DNA from: Pseudonocardia oroxyli
GTDB taxonomy: Bacteria > Actinomycetota > Actinomycetes > Mycobacteriales > Pseudonocardiaceae
Length of the DNA stretch: 64,000 bases
Reading direction: 5' to 3'
NCBI RefSeq assembly: GCF_900102195.1
Contig: NZ_FNBE01000001.1
Coordinates: 1 to 64,000 of the forward strand
The position numbers and the translations under genes are program-made. This document shows positions 8,261 through 16,391 of the stretch, piece after piece (positions within the stretch are counted from its first letter, which is position 1; every line of letters begins with the position of its first letter). The notes under the pieces are model-generated. The model worked only from the letters and a program-made list of their open reading frames with translations, was not told where the DNA came from and ran no database searches.

Positions 8261-9526
8261 TCAGACGAGGGCGGGCGAGCGCACTCGCCAGAGCGCGACG
8301 AGCCCCGCCGCCAGCACCACGAGGATGCCCAGGATCCCGAGCTTCGGGGACACCAGTGCGAACACCCCGAACAGCGTCGGGGCGAGGAACGACACCGCGC
8401 GGCCGGTCGTGGCGTAGAGCCCGAAGAGCTGGCCCTCGTGCCCGGGCGGACAGAGCCTGCCGAGGAACGTGCGGGACGAGGACTGGGCGGGCCCCACGAA
8501 CAGGCACAGGAACAGACCGAAGATCCAGAACATCGTGGGTCCGGACACGACCAGCAGGATCGTGCCCGCGGCGAGCAGCCCGACCAGGGAGCCGACGATC
8601 ACCGGCTTGGGCCCGATCCGGTCGTCGAGCCAGCCCCCGCTCAGCGCGCCGAGGGCGGACACCACGTTCGCCGCCACCCCGAAGATCAGCACGTCGGCGG
8701 CGCCGATGCCGTACACCGTCACCGCCAGGACCGCGCCGAAGGTGAACACCGCGGCCAGCCCGTCCCGGAACAGCGCGCTCGCCCCGAGGAAGTAGACGGT
8801 GTGCGGCGAGGTCCGGTACAGCTCGCGCAGGTCGCGGACGAGCTTCCGGTAGGCGGCCGCGGCGGACAGCCGCTCCCCGGGGGCGACCGGCGGACGCTCC
8901 GGGACCAGCACGAACAGCGGGATCGCCGCGAGGACGAACCACGCCGCCGCGACGAGCGCGACCACGCGGATGTTCCAGCCGTTCTCGGTGGCGAGCCCGA
9001 GCGCCCCACCCTCCCCGGCGATGAAGAGCACGTACACGAGCAGCAACAGCACGATGCCGCCGAAGTAGCCCATCGACCAGCCGAAGCCGGACACCCGGCC
9101 GATGGTCGCCGGTGTGGAGACGCGGGCCAGCAGCGCGTTGTAGGAGACCTCGGCGATCTCGAACGTGACCGATCCCAGGGCGAGCAGCAGGACGCCGAGC
9201 CACAGCCAACGCCAGTCGTCCTGAACGAAGAAGCCGAGGGCGGTGGCGACGATCGTCAGCGCCGTCCACACCGCCGTGGACCGGACGACGTGCCCGCCCC
9301 GGTCGGCGGCCTGCCCCATGACGGGCGCGAGCACCGCGATCACGAACCCCGCGGCGCCGATCGCCCACGCGAGCCAGGTCTCGGCGCCGACCGTGCCCGG
9401 CAGGTCCGCACCGACGGCGTCCGTGACGTACACCGAGAACACGAACGTCAGGAAGATCGTGGTGTAGGCCGAGGAACCCCAGTCCCACAGCCCCCAGGCC
9501 GCCACCTGCCTGCGCGGGATGCTCAC
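8261..9526 (-). CDS. MFS transporter, UMF1/Atg22-like
   Basis: The protein (about 421 residues) has 12 predicted membrane segments. It begins RRQVAAWGLWDWGSSAYTT, the hallmark of the UMF1 (Atg22-like) major facilitator subfamily, implicated in amino acid or nucleoside export. A later PAQSSSRTFLGRLCPPGHEGQLFGLY block is typical. The frame is open to an ATG at 9568, but that would start inside the terminator hairpin of the preceding gene, so I prefer the GTG at 9526. The substrate is unknown. Confidence 0.82.
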   Translation of the reverse strand: MSIPRRQVAAWGLWDWGSSAYTTIFLTFVFSVYVTDAVGADLPGTVGAETWLAWAIGAAGFVIAVLAPVMGQAADRGGHVVRSTAVWTALTIVATALGFFVQDDWRWLWLGVLLLALGSVTFEIAEVSYNALLARVSTPATIGRVSGFGWSMGYFGGIVLLLLVYVLFIAGEGGALGLATENGWNIRVVALVAAAWFVLAAIPLFVLVPERPPVAPGERLSAAAAYRKLVRDLRELYRTSPHTVYFLGASALFRDGLAAVFTFGAVLAVTVYGIGAADVLIFGVAANVVSALGALSGGWLDDRIGPKPVIVGSLVGLLAAGTILLVVSGPTMFWIFGLFLCLFVGPAQSSSRTFLGRLCPPGHEGQLFGLYATTGRAVSFLAPTLFGVFALVSPKLGILGILVVLAAGLVALWRVRSPALV

Positions 9527-9536
9527 GCCGGTGACC

Positions 9537-9576
9537 CTAGTGCGGTGACCACGAACGTCCGTGGTCACCGCACTAG
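9537..9576. terminator. Perfect 17-bp hairpin at the gdpD stop
   Basis: Arms at 9537-9553 (CTAGTGCGGTGACCACG) and 9560-9576 are fully complementary around a 6-nt loop. The distal arm contains the TAG stop of the glycerophosphodiesterase gene. This is a very stable terminator between gdpD and the MFS gene, both on the reverse strand. Confidence 0.75.
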
Positions 9577-10316
9577 AGGTCGATCAGGAGATCCGGGCGG
9601 TCCGTCAGCAGCCCGTCGACGCCCAGGTCGAGCAGCGCGCGCATCTCGGCGGGGTCGTTCACCGTCCACACGTGCACCTCGACGCCCAGCTCGCGGGCGC
9701 GGCGCAGCACGGCGGCGTCGGTGACCGTGAGCGGGCCGACGCGGTGCGGGAGCTGGGCCAGCCCGCCTGCGATCGGCAGCAGCCGACGCCCGGTCCACGC
9801 CCAGGTCCGCAGGCCGAACACCGAGCCGGTGCCCATCGACGTCAGCAGGCGGGGGCCCGCGGCGCGGGCGCGGCGCAGCCGGGCGTCGCTCGCGGAGCCG
9901 AGGCAGACCCGGTCCCAGGCGTCGAGACGTTCGAGGACGGCCAGGGTCGGCGCGACGACGTCGTCGGACTTCAGCTCGATGGTGACCCGGGTGTCCGGCA
10001 GGGCGGCCAGCACGGTCTCCAGCCGCGGGACCGGCTCGCGGCCCCCGACGCGCACCTCGGCCAGTTCGTCCGCCTGGCGGGCGACCAGCGGACCGGACGC
10101 GTCCGTGGTGCGGTCGAGGGTGTGGTCGTGGTGGACCATCGGCACGCCGTCCGCGGAGGCGTGCACGTCGAGCTCGAGGTAGGCGTACCCGCGCTCGACG
10201 GCGTGGGCGAACCCGGCGAGGGTGTTCTCCAGGCCTGCGAGCTCCCCGACGTGCCAGCCCCGGTGGGCGTAGATCCGGGGATGGGGTCCGTCGAGGTAGG
10301 GGTGGTGATCGCTCAC
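9573..10316 (-). CDS. Glycerophosphodiester phosphodiesterase
   Basis: This cytoplasmic GDPD (UgpQ type, 247 residues, no signal peptide) hydrolyses glycerophosphodiesters to glycerol-3-phosphate and an alcohol. Visible motifs are AHRGWHV (catalytic His) near residue 17, LENTLAGF, YLELDVHASADG (metal-binding Glu/Asp) and MVHHDHTLDRTT (second catalytic His). The late GVDGLLTDRPDLL is the standard C-terminus. The GTG start overlaps the ligD stop by 4 bases, so it is translationally coupled to that unrelated gene. Confidence 0.92.
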   Translation of the reverse strand: MSDHHPYLDGPHPRIYAHRGWHVGELAGLENTLAGFAHAVERGYAYLELDVHASADGVPMVHHDHTLDRTTDASGPLVARQADELAEVRVGGREPVPRLETVLAALPDTRVTIELKSDDVVAPTLAVLERLDAWDRVCLGSASDARLRRARAAGPRLLTSMGTGSVFGLRTWAWTGRRLLPIAGGLAQLPHRVGPLTVTDAAVLRRARELGVEVHVWTVNDPAEMRALLDLGVDGLLTDRPDLLIDL

Positions 10317-12205
10317 GACGGGGACCCTCCCATCCCACGGCGAGGCAGCCGTTGCCGCTCGGTGAACAGCAAGGGTTCCAGCAGGTCACCGTGCTCGTCC
10401 AGGCGCGCGGGCAGCGCGTCGGCGGTGAACACCAGTTCGCTCGCCCGCCGGCACGCCCGCACCTCCTCCCAGGTCACCGGGGTGGCCACCGTGGGCCGGG
10501 CGCGCCCGCGCAGCGAGTAGCTGGCGATGGTGGTCTTGGCGGTGTTGTTCTGGCTCCAGTCCACGAAGACCTTGCCGCGCCTGCGTTGTTTCGCCATCAC
10601 CGACGTGACCGTGCGCGGTGACTCCTCGGCCAACCGCTCGGCCAGGGCCTTGGCGAACTCGATCGTCTGCTCCGCGCGGGTCACGGTGACCGGCAGGTAG
10701 AGCTGCAGCCCCTTCCCGCCCGACGTCCGCGGATAGGCGACGAGGGAGTCCTCCGCCAGCACGTCGAAGATCGACTCCGCGACCCGGCAGCACTCCACGA
10801 CCGTGGTGCCCTCCCCGGGATCGAGGTCGAAGACGAGCAGGTCCGGAGCCTGCCTGCCGCCCCGGGGGCCCACCGTCCACTGCGGCACGTGCAGCTCCAG
10901 CGCGGCGAGATTCGCCGCCCAGGCCAGCCCCTCCTCGCTCTCGATCAGGGGGAAGTCCGCGGACTCCGAGCGGCCGCCGGGGGTGCCCACGCGCTCGGTG
11001 CGGATCCACGGCGGTGCATGGCGCGAGACGTCCTTCTCGAAGAACGAGGGCTTCTCGACGCCGTCCGGCCAGCGGACCATCGTCACCGGCCGGTCGGCCA
11101 GGTGCGGCAGCATCACCGGCGCGACGGCCCGGTAGTGGGCGAGGACGTCCGCCTTCGTGGTGCCGGTCAGGGGGTAGAGCACCTTGCGCGGGTTGGTCAG
11201 CCCGGCACGGCCGACGCCGCGGGTGGGTGCGGCCGCGGCGCGGGCTCCCGCCTCGACCCAGTCCGCGGACTCCGCCGCGGGCACGTAGGGCGAGTCCGCC
11301 CGCTTCGCGACCACGTCGAGGCCCTGCGCCCGGACCGCCTCGAGCACCGCGGGATCGGCCGGGTAGACGGGCGCGAGCCGCCGGTGCGGCCCGGCGAGCG
11401 GGAGCTCCTCGAGCAGCGCGTACCGGTCGGTGAAGGGCAGCGCGCAGGTGTCCCGCCCGTCGAGGAAGAGCAGGTCCCCGATCCACAGCTCACCCGCGGT
11501 GGTCAGTTCGGCGTCGAGCAGCATCGTCGTGGCGCCGACGGACGGGCCGAAGTCCGCGAGGGACCGCACGGTGATCTCGTCACCGTCGGCCAGCACGCGG
11601 ACGCGGCCGCCGTCGAGCTCGACGAGCACCCGGCGGCCGCCGAACCGGACCTGCAGCCGCCACCCGTCCCCGGTCGGCGCCGCGCCGGACACCCCCCGCA
11701 TGGGCGCGGTGTCGCGGGGGAGGGGGGTGGCGCCGGGTCGGGCCGGGTTCGGCTCCGTGCGCTTGAGCAGCCAGCCGTCCCGCCGGTCCCGTTCGCTCTT
11801 GATCAGCACGTAGCGGCCTGCGGCGCGGTCGCCGTGGAGCCGGAACGCCACCTCGCGCTCGGACCACTTCTCGGTCTCGTACCGGCCGGTGTCCCAGATG
11901 CTCATCGTGCCGCCGCCGTACTCTCCGCGCGGGATCTCGCCGGAGAACTCCAGGTACTCCAGGGGGTGGTCCTCGGTGCGCACCGCGAGCCGCAGCGTCT
12001 CGGTGTCCACCGGCAGGCCCTTCGGGACCGCCCAGGAGACCAGCACGCCGTCCCGTTCGAGCCGCAGGTCCCAGTGCAGCGCGCGGGCGTGGTGCTCCTG
12101 GATCACGAACCGGTCGCCCGCCCCTGTGACCTGGGGATCCTCCGCCGGGACGGGCTCCGGCGTGCGTGACCGGTCGCGCTTGCGGCGGTACTCGTCGAGC
12201 GGCAC
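10313..12205 (-). CDS. ligD: LigD-type repair protein: 3'-phosphoesterase, degenerate ligase, polymerase
   Basis: The protein (about 630 residues) has LigD modules in an unusual order. An N-terminal 3'-phosphoesterase domain (HHARALHWDLRLE, residues 38-50; GEIPRGEYGGGTM) is followed by a ligase-like region, then an AEP-type polymerase domain from about residue 335 (TNPRKVLYP, metal-binding FDLDPGEG at 458-465, YPRTSGGKGLQLYLP). In the middle domain the adenylated lysine of KxDG is replaced (TGDG, 177-180), so ligation there is unlikely. I chose the GTG at 12205 because PLDEYRRKRD is the usual LigD start; an ATG at 12265 is possible. A role in NHEJ-type repair is inferred. Confidence 0.85.
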   Translation of the reverse strand: MPLDEYRRKRDRSRTPEPVPAEDPQVTGAGDRFVIQEHHARALHWDLRLERDGVLVSWAVPKGLPVDTETLRLAVRTEDHPLEYLEFSGEIPRGEYGGGTMSIWDTGRYETEKWSEREVAFRLHGDRAAGRYVLIKSERDRRDGWLLKRTEPNPARPGATPLPRDTAPMRGVSGAAPTGDGWRLQVRFGGRRVLVELDGGRVRVLADGDEITVRSLADFGPSVGATTMLLDAELTTAGELWIGDLLFLDGRDTCALPFTDRYALLEELPLAGPHRRLAPVYPADPAVLEAVRAQGLDVVAKRADSPYVPAAESADWVEAGARAAAAPTRGVGRAGLTNPRKVLYPLTGTTKADVLAHYRAVAPVMLPHLADRPVTMVRWPDGVEKPSFFEKDVSRHAPPWIRTERVGTPGGRSESADFPLIESEEGLAWAANLAALELHVPQWTVGPRGGRQAPDLLVFDLDPGEGTTVVECCRVAESIFDVLAEDSLVAYPRTSGGKGLQLYLPVTVTRAEQTIEFAKALAERLAEESPRTVTSVMAKQRRRGKVFVDWSQNNTAKTTIASYSLRGRARPTVATPVTWEEVRACRRASELVFTADALPARLDEHGDLLEPLLFTERQRLPRRGMGGSPS

Positions 12206-12252
12206 CCGGTCACTGTAGGCGGGGCGGCCTTGCCAGAGTCGATGATCAAATG

Positions 12253-12271
12253 TCAGCATAGGCATACCTCA
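12253..12271 (+). promoter_or_regulatory. IdeR/DtxR-like iron box
   Basis: TCAGCATAGGCATACCTCA matches about 13 of 19 positions of the IdeR/DtxR consensus (TTAGGTTAGSCTAACCTAA). It lies 21 bases before the bfd-like gene in a locally AT-rich stretch. Iron control fits the two downstream iron-storage genes. In mycobacteria IdeR activates bacterioferritin; the direction of control here is unknown. Confidence 0.5.
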
Positions 12272-12291
12272 TTGATGGAAAGGGCGCCCTC

Positions 12292-12489
12292 GTGTACGTG
12301 TGCATCTGCTACGCGGTCACCGACGTCGAGCTGAGGGACCACATCGGCCAGGGCGCGCGGACCGTCGACGAGATCGGGGACGCCTGCGGCGCGGGCACCG
12401 GCTGCGGCACGTGCCTCGACCGCCTCGACGTGCTCCTCGCCGCGCAGCTCGCCCCCTCGGTGCTCTCCGAGCTGCCGATGCCGGCCTGA
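12292..12489 (+). CDS. bfd: Bacterioferritin-associated ferredoxin (Bfd-like)
   Basis: The 65-residue [2Fe-2S] protein has cysteines 4, 6, 38 and 41, the exact spacing of Bfd, within YVCICYAVTD and AGTGCGTCLDRL. Bfd docks on bacterioferritin and passes electrons to release stored iron. The start is a GTG after a GGAAAGGG-like ribosome site. The gene lies 69 bases ahead of bfr, a natural functional pair, and is preceded by an IdeR-like box. Confidence 0.92.
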   Translation: MYVCICYAVTDVELRDHIGQGARTVDEIGDACGAGTGCGTCLDRLDVLLAAQLAPSVLSELPMPA

Positions 12490-12558
12490 GGGCAGCCTGC
12501 CCGATCGTCAGTCCGTCCTTCGTGGATGCGGTGTGACCGGGGGCACTAGCCTGGGGGC

Positions 12559-13044
12559 ATGCGCGGCGACCCGGAGATCATCAGCCTGCTCAACGAGCAG
12601 CTCACCAGCGAGCTCACGGCGATCAACCAGTACTTCCTGCACGCCAAGATGCAGCAGAACTGGGGTCTGACCAAGCTCGCGAGCTACACCAGGGCCGAGT
12701 CCATCGACGAGATGCGGCACGCCGAGAAGATCACCGACCGGATCCTGTTCCTGGAGGGCCTGCCGAACTACCAGCGGCTCTTCCAGCTGCGCATCGGCAC
12801 GAACGTGCGCGAGCAGCTGCAGTCCGACCTCGCGATCGAGCTCGAGGTGGTGCAGCGGCTGCGCCCGGGCATCGCGCTGTGCCGGTCCAAGGGCGACATC
12901 ACCACGGCGAACCTGTTCGAGGAGATCCTCGCCGACGAGGAGCACCATATCGACTACATCGAGACCAACCTCGAGCTGATGGACCGCCTCGGCGAGCAGC
13001 TCTACCTGGCCCAGCTGGTGGACCAGCCGCCGACCCCGGGCTGA
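12559..13044 (+). CDS. bfr: Bacterioferritin
   Basis: The 161-residue protein aligns without gaps to classical bacterioferritin over its first half (MRGDPEIISLLNEQL; INQYFLHAKMQQNWG). It keeps the heme ligand Met52 in SIDEMRHAEK. The ferroxidase ligands Glu18, Glu51 and His54 are present, as are the Glu near residue 94 and the ExxH of EEILADEEHHIDYIE. It forms a 24-mer that oxidises and stores iron. Iron-dependent regulation is likely through the upstream IdeR-like box. Confidence 0.96.
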   Translation: MRGDPEIISLLNEQLTSELTAINQYFLHAKMQQNWGLTKLASYTRAESIDEMRHAEKITDRILFLEGLPNYQRLFQLRIGTNVREQLQSDLAIELEVVQRLRPGIALCRSKGDITTANLFEEILADEEHHIDYIETNLELMDRLGEQLYLAQLVDQPPTPG

Positions 13045-13069
13045 CCGCGATACCGCTTAGCATGAGCGC

Positions 13070-13501
13070 ATGGCCGACCTGGAGGACCTGCGGCGGTTGC
13101 GGCGCGTCCGTGACCGGATCGATCGCGAGTACGCCCAGCCGCTGGACGTCGAGGCCCTCGCCCGCGGGGCGCACATGTCCGCCGGGCACCTGAGCCGCGA
13201 GTTCAAGCGCGCCTACGGGGAGTCGCCGTACTCCTACCTGATGACTCGCCGCATCGAACGCGCCATGGCGCTGCTGCGCCGCGGGGACCTGAGCGTCACC
13301 GAGGTCTGCTTCGCCGTGGGGAGCTCCTCGCTCGGGACCTTCAGCACCCGGTTCACCGAGCTGGTGGGGATCTCGCCGGGGGCGTACCGGAAGCAGCACG
13401 AGACGCTGGACGTCCCGTCCTGTGTGGCCCGCGTGGCCACGAGACCGGTCAGGAATCGAGAAGCCCCCGGTCCCGCGGCGCCGCTAGCGTCGGCGCCATG
13501 A
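13070..13501 (+). CDS. AraC-family regulator, DNA-binding domain only
   Basis: The 143-residue protein consists of an AraC/XylS double helix-turn-helix with little else. The first HTH is PLDVEALARGAHMSAGHLSREFKRAYG, and the second ends with VGSSSLGTFSTRFTELVGISPGAYR. It has no sensing domain, as in small SoxS/MarA-like activators. It overlaps the VOC gene by 4 bases (ATGA), which in turn precedes the UvrA-like gene, so it probably controls or belongs to that three-gene unit. Confidence 0.88.
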   Translation: MADLEDLRRLRRVRDRIDREYAQPLDVEALARGAHMSAGHLSREFKRAYGESPYSYLMTRRIERAMALLRRGDLSVTEVCFAVGSSSLGTFSTRFTELVGISPGAYRKQHETLDVPSCVARVATRPVRNREAPGPAAPLASAP

Positions 13502-13926
13502 GTTCCGACGCCATCACCTCAGACATCGTCATCTCCCAGACCTACCTCCCGCACAACGGCAAGGACGCGGCCATCGCGTTCTACCGGGACGTCCTCGGCT
13601 TCGAGGTCCAGCAGGAGGTCGGCTACAACGACCTGTACTGGATCACCGTCGCGCCTCCCGCGCAGCCGGAGATCGGCATCGTGCTGACCCCACCCGCCGT
13701 CGACCCCGGGGTCACCGACGAGGAGCGCCGGACGGTCACCGAGATGATGGCCAAGGGCACCTACGCCGCCATCAACCTGGCGACCAAGGACCTGGACGCG
13801 ACGTTCGCGCGCATCCAGGCCGCGGACGCCGACGTCGTGCAGGAGCCGATGGACCAGCCCTACGGGGTCCGGGACTGCGCGTTCCGGGACCCGGCGGGCA
13901 ACACCATCCGCATCAAGCAGGCCTGA
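13498..13926 (+). CDS. VOC (glyoxalase/bleomycin-resistance fold) protein
   Basis: The 142-residue protein has the vicinal oxygen chelate fold: DAAIAFYRDVLGFEVQQE at the start, ARIQAADADVVQEPMDQPYGVRDCAFRDPAGN at the end. Members include glyoxalases, dioxygenases and antibiotic-sequestering proteins. Its coupling to an AraC regulator and a UvrA-like ATPase suggests detoxification or drug resistance, but no substrate can be read from the sequence. Confidence 0.85.
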   Translation: MSSDAITSDIVISQTYLPHNGKDAAIAFYRDVLGFEVQQEVGYNDLYWITVAPPAQPEIGIVLTPPAVDPGVTDEERRTVTEMMAKGTYAAINLATKDLDATFARIQAADADVVQEPMDQPYGVRDCAFRDPAGNTIRIKQA

Positions 13927-13952
13927 ACCGTTCCGACCCGGGGGGACCTCTC

Positions 13953-16322
13953 GTGAGCACGGCAGAGCGCACCGCACACGCCGCGGACAGGCACGACATG
14001 ATCCGGGTGACCGGGGCGCGGGTGAACAACCTGAAGAACGTCAGCGTCGAGCTGCCCAAGCGCAGGTTGACGGTCTTCACCGGCGTGTCCGGCTCGGGCA
14101 AGAGCTCGCTGGTCTTCCACACGATCGCCGCCGAGTCGCAGCGGATGATCAACGAGACCTACAGCACCTTCGTCCAGGGCTTCATGCCCTCGCTGGCCCG
14201 CCCGGACGTCGACGTGCTCGACGGGCTGACCACCGCGATCATCGTGGACCAGCAGCGGCTCGGGGCGGACCCCCGGTCCACGGTCGGCACCGCGACGGAC
14301 GCCCACGCGATGCTGCGCATCCTCTACTCGCGCCTCGGCGAGCCCAACCTCGGCTCGGCGCAGGCCTTCTCGTTCAACGTCGCGTCCATCAGCGGCGCGG
14401 GCGCGGTGACGATCGAGAAGGACGGCCGCACCGTCAAGGAGCGGCGCACCTTCTCGATCACCGGCGGCATGTGCCCCAGGTGCGAGGGCCGCGGCTCGGT
14501 GAACGACATCGACCTGGCCGCGCTCTACGACGAGACCAGGTCCATCAACGAGGGCGCCATCCGGATCCCCGGCTACAGCATGGACGGCTGGTACGGCCGG
14601 ATCTTCCGGGGCTCGGGCTACTTCGACTGCGACAAGCCCATCGCGCGGTTCACGAAGCGGGAGCTCGACGACCTGCTCTACCGCGAGCCCACCAAGCTCA
14701 AGGTCGAGGGCATCAACCTCACCTACTCCGGGCTCGTCCCCTCGATCCAGAAGTCCATGCTGTCCAAGGACATCGACTCGCTGCAGCCGCACATCCGGGC
14801 GTTCGTGGAGCGGGTCGCCACCTTCACCACGTGCCCCGAGTGCCACGGCACCCGGCTCAACGAGGGCGCCCGCTCCTCGACGATCAGGGGCAAGTCCATC
14901 GCGGACCTGTGCGAGATGCAGATCAGCGACCTGGCCGAGTGGGTGCAGGACCTCGAGGAGCCGTCCGTCGCGCCGCTGCTCACCACGCTCCGGCACACGC
15001 TGAGCTCGTTCGTCGAGATCGGGCTCGGGTACCTGTCGCTGAACCGCCCGTCGGGCACGCTGTCCGGCGGCGAGGCGCAGCGCACCAAGATGATCCGGCA
15101 CCTGGGCTCGGCGCTCACCGATGTGACCTACGTGTTCGACGAGCCCACCATCGGGCTGCACCCGCACGACATCGCGCGGATGAACGAGCTGCTGAAGGCG
15201 TTGCGGGACAAGGGCAACACCGTGCTGGTGGTGGAGCACAAGCCCGAGGCCATCGCCATCGCCGACCACGTCGTGGACATCGGACCGCGGGCGGGCAGCG
15301 CGGGTGGTGAGGTGGTCTTCGAGGGCACCGTCGAGGGGTTGCGCGCCAGCGACACCCTCACCGGGCGGCACCTCGACGACACCACCGCGGTCAAGGCCGA
15401 GGTCCGGACGCCGACCGGGGCCATCGAGGTGCGCGGCGCGGACACGCACAACCTGCGCAAGGTGGACGTCGACATCCCCACCGGCGTGCTGGTCGTCGTC
15501 ACCGGGGTCGCGGGGTCGGGCAAGTCCTCGCTGATCCACGGCTCGGTGGCCACCCGGGAGGACGTCGTCGCGATCGACCAGGGCGCCATCCGCGGCTCCC
15601 GGCGCAGCAACCCCGCCACCTACACCGGGCTGCTGGAGCCGATCCGCAAGGCGTTCGCCAAGGCCAACGGGGTGAAGCCCGCGCTGTTCTCGGCGAACTC
15701 CGAGGGCGCCTGCCCGAGCTGCAACGGCGCGGGCGTGATCTACACCGACCTGGCGATCATGGCCGGGGTGTCGACCCCCTGCGAGCTGTGCGAGGGCCGC
15801 CGGTTCGACGGGTCCGTGCTCGAGTACCTGTTCGGCGGCAAGGACATCAGCCAGGTCCTGGCCATGTCGGTGGCCGAGGCGGAGGAGTTCTTCCGGGACG
15901 GCGCGGCGAAGCTCCCGGCCGCGCACCGGATCCTGGAGCGGCTCGTCGCCGTCGGGTTGGGGTACCTGACGATCGGGCAGCCGCTGACCACACTGTCCGG
16001 TGGTGAGCGCCAGCGGCTCAAGCTGGCCACGCACATGGGGGAGAAGGGCGGCACGTACGTCCTCGACGAACCCACGACGGGCCTGCACCTCGCGGACGTC
16101 GCGCAGCTGCTCGGCCTGCTCGACCACCTCGTGGACTCCGGCAAGTCCGTGATCGTCATCGAGCACCACCAGGCCGTCATGGCGCACGCGGACTGGATCA
16201 TCGACATGGGTCCGGGCGCGGGCCACGACGGCGGCGCGGTGGTCTTCGAAGGCACCCCGGCGGACCTCGTCGCCGATGGGAGCACCCTCACCGGCCGGCA
16301 CCTGGCCGAGTACGTGCGCTGA
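13953..16322 (+). CDS. UvrA-like ABC ATPase (resistance-type paralogue)
   Basis: The 789-residue protein has two ABC modules of UvrA architecture. The first has Walker A GVSGSGKSS near residue 47 and signature TLSGGEAQR; the second has Walker A GVAGSGKSS and signature TLSGGERQR. Zinc-finger CxxC pairs (MCPRCEGRG, CPECHGTR, CPSCNGAG, CELCEGRR) are kept. At about 160 residues shorter than housekeeping UvrA it appears to lack the UvrB-binding insertion, as in UvrA2/DrrC-type proteins linked to resistance against DNA-binding drugs. The start is a GTG after a GGGGGA ribosome site. Confidence 0.87.
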   Translation: MSTAERTAHAADRHDMIRVTGARVNNLKNVSVELPKRRLTVFTGVSGSGKSSLVFHTIAAESQRMINETYSTFVQGFMPSLARPDVDVLDGLTTAIIVDQQRLGADPRSTVGTATDAHAMLRILYSRLGEPNLGSAQAFSFNVASISGAGAVTIEKDGRTVKERRTFSITGGMCPRCEGRGSVNDIDLAALYDETRSINEGAIRIPGYSMDGWYGRIFRGSGYFDCDKPIARFTKRELDDLLYREPTKLKVEGINLTYSGLVPSIQKSMLSKDIDSLQPHIRAFVERVATFTTCPECHGTRLNEGARSSTIRGKSIADLCEMQISDLAEWVQDLEEPSVAPLLTTLRHTLSSFVEIGLGYLSLNRPSGTLSGGEAQRTKMIRHLGSALTDVTYVFDEPTIGLHPHDIARMNELLKALRDKGNTVLVVEHKPEAIAIADHVVDIGPRAGSAGGEVVFEGTVEGLRASDTLTGRHLDDTTAVKAEVRTPTGAIEVRGADTHNLRKVDVDIPTGVLVVVTGVAGSGKSSLIHGSVATREDVVAIDQGAIRGSRRSNPATYTGLLEPIRKAFAKANGVKPALFSANSEGACPSCNGAGVIYTDLAIMAGVSTPCELCEGRRFDGSVLEYLFGGKDISQVLAMSVAEAEEFFRDGAAKLPAAHRILERLVAVGLGYLTIGQPLTTLSGGERQRLKLATHMGEKGGTYVLDEPTTGLHLADVAQLLGLLDHLVDSGKSVIVIEHHQAVMAHADWIIDMGPGAGHDGGAVVFEGTPADLVADGSTLTGRHLAEYVR

Positions 16323-16328
16323 CGCGCC

Positions 16329-16370
16329 CGTGCGTGGTAAGTGGTGCTCTGGCACCACTTACCACGCACG
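16329..16370. repeat. 19-bp-stem palindrome, copy 1
   Basis: A perfect 19-bp inverted repeat (arms 16329-16347 and 16352-16370; loop TCTG) follows the UvrA-like stop by 6 bases. A near-identical copy with the same outer flank but an inverted loop (CAGA) lies at 52529-52570. It could act as a terminator; the two copies make it a dispersed repeat. Confidence 0.75.
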
Positions 16371-16391
16371 AGCGGCCGTAGGCTGCCGGCC

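Noticed and set aside
13860..16358. 832-codon reverse-strand open frame
   Set aside because: It lies opposite the UvrA-like gene, which has full family motifs; the reverse frame has none.
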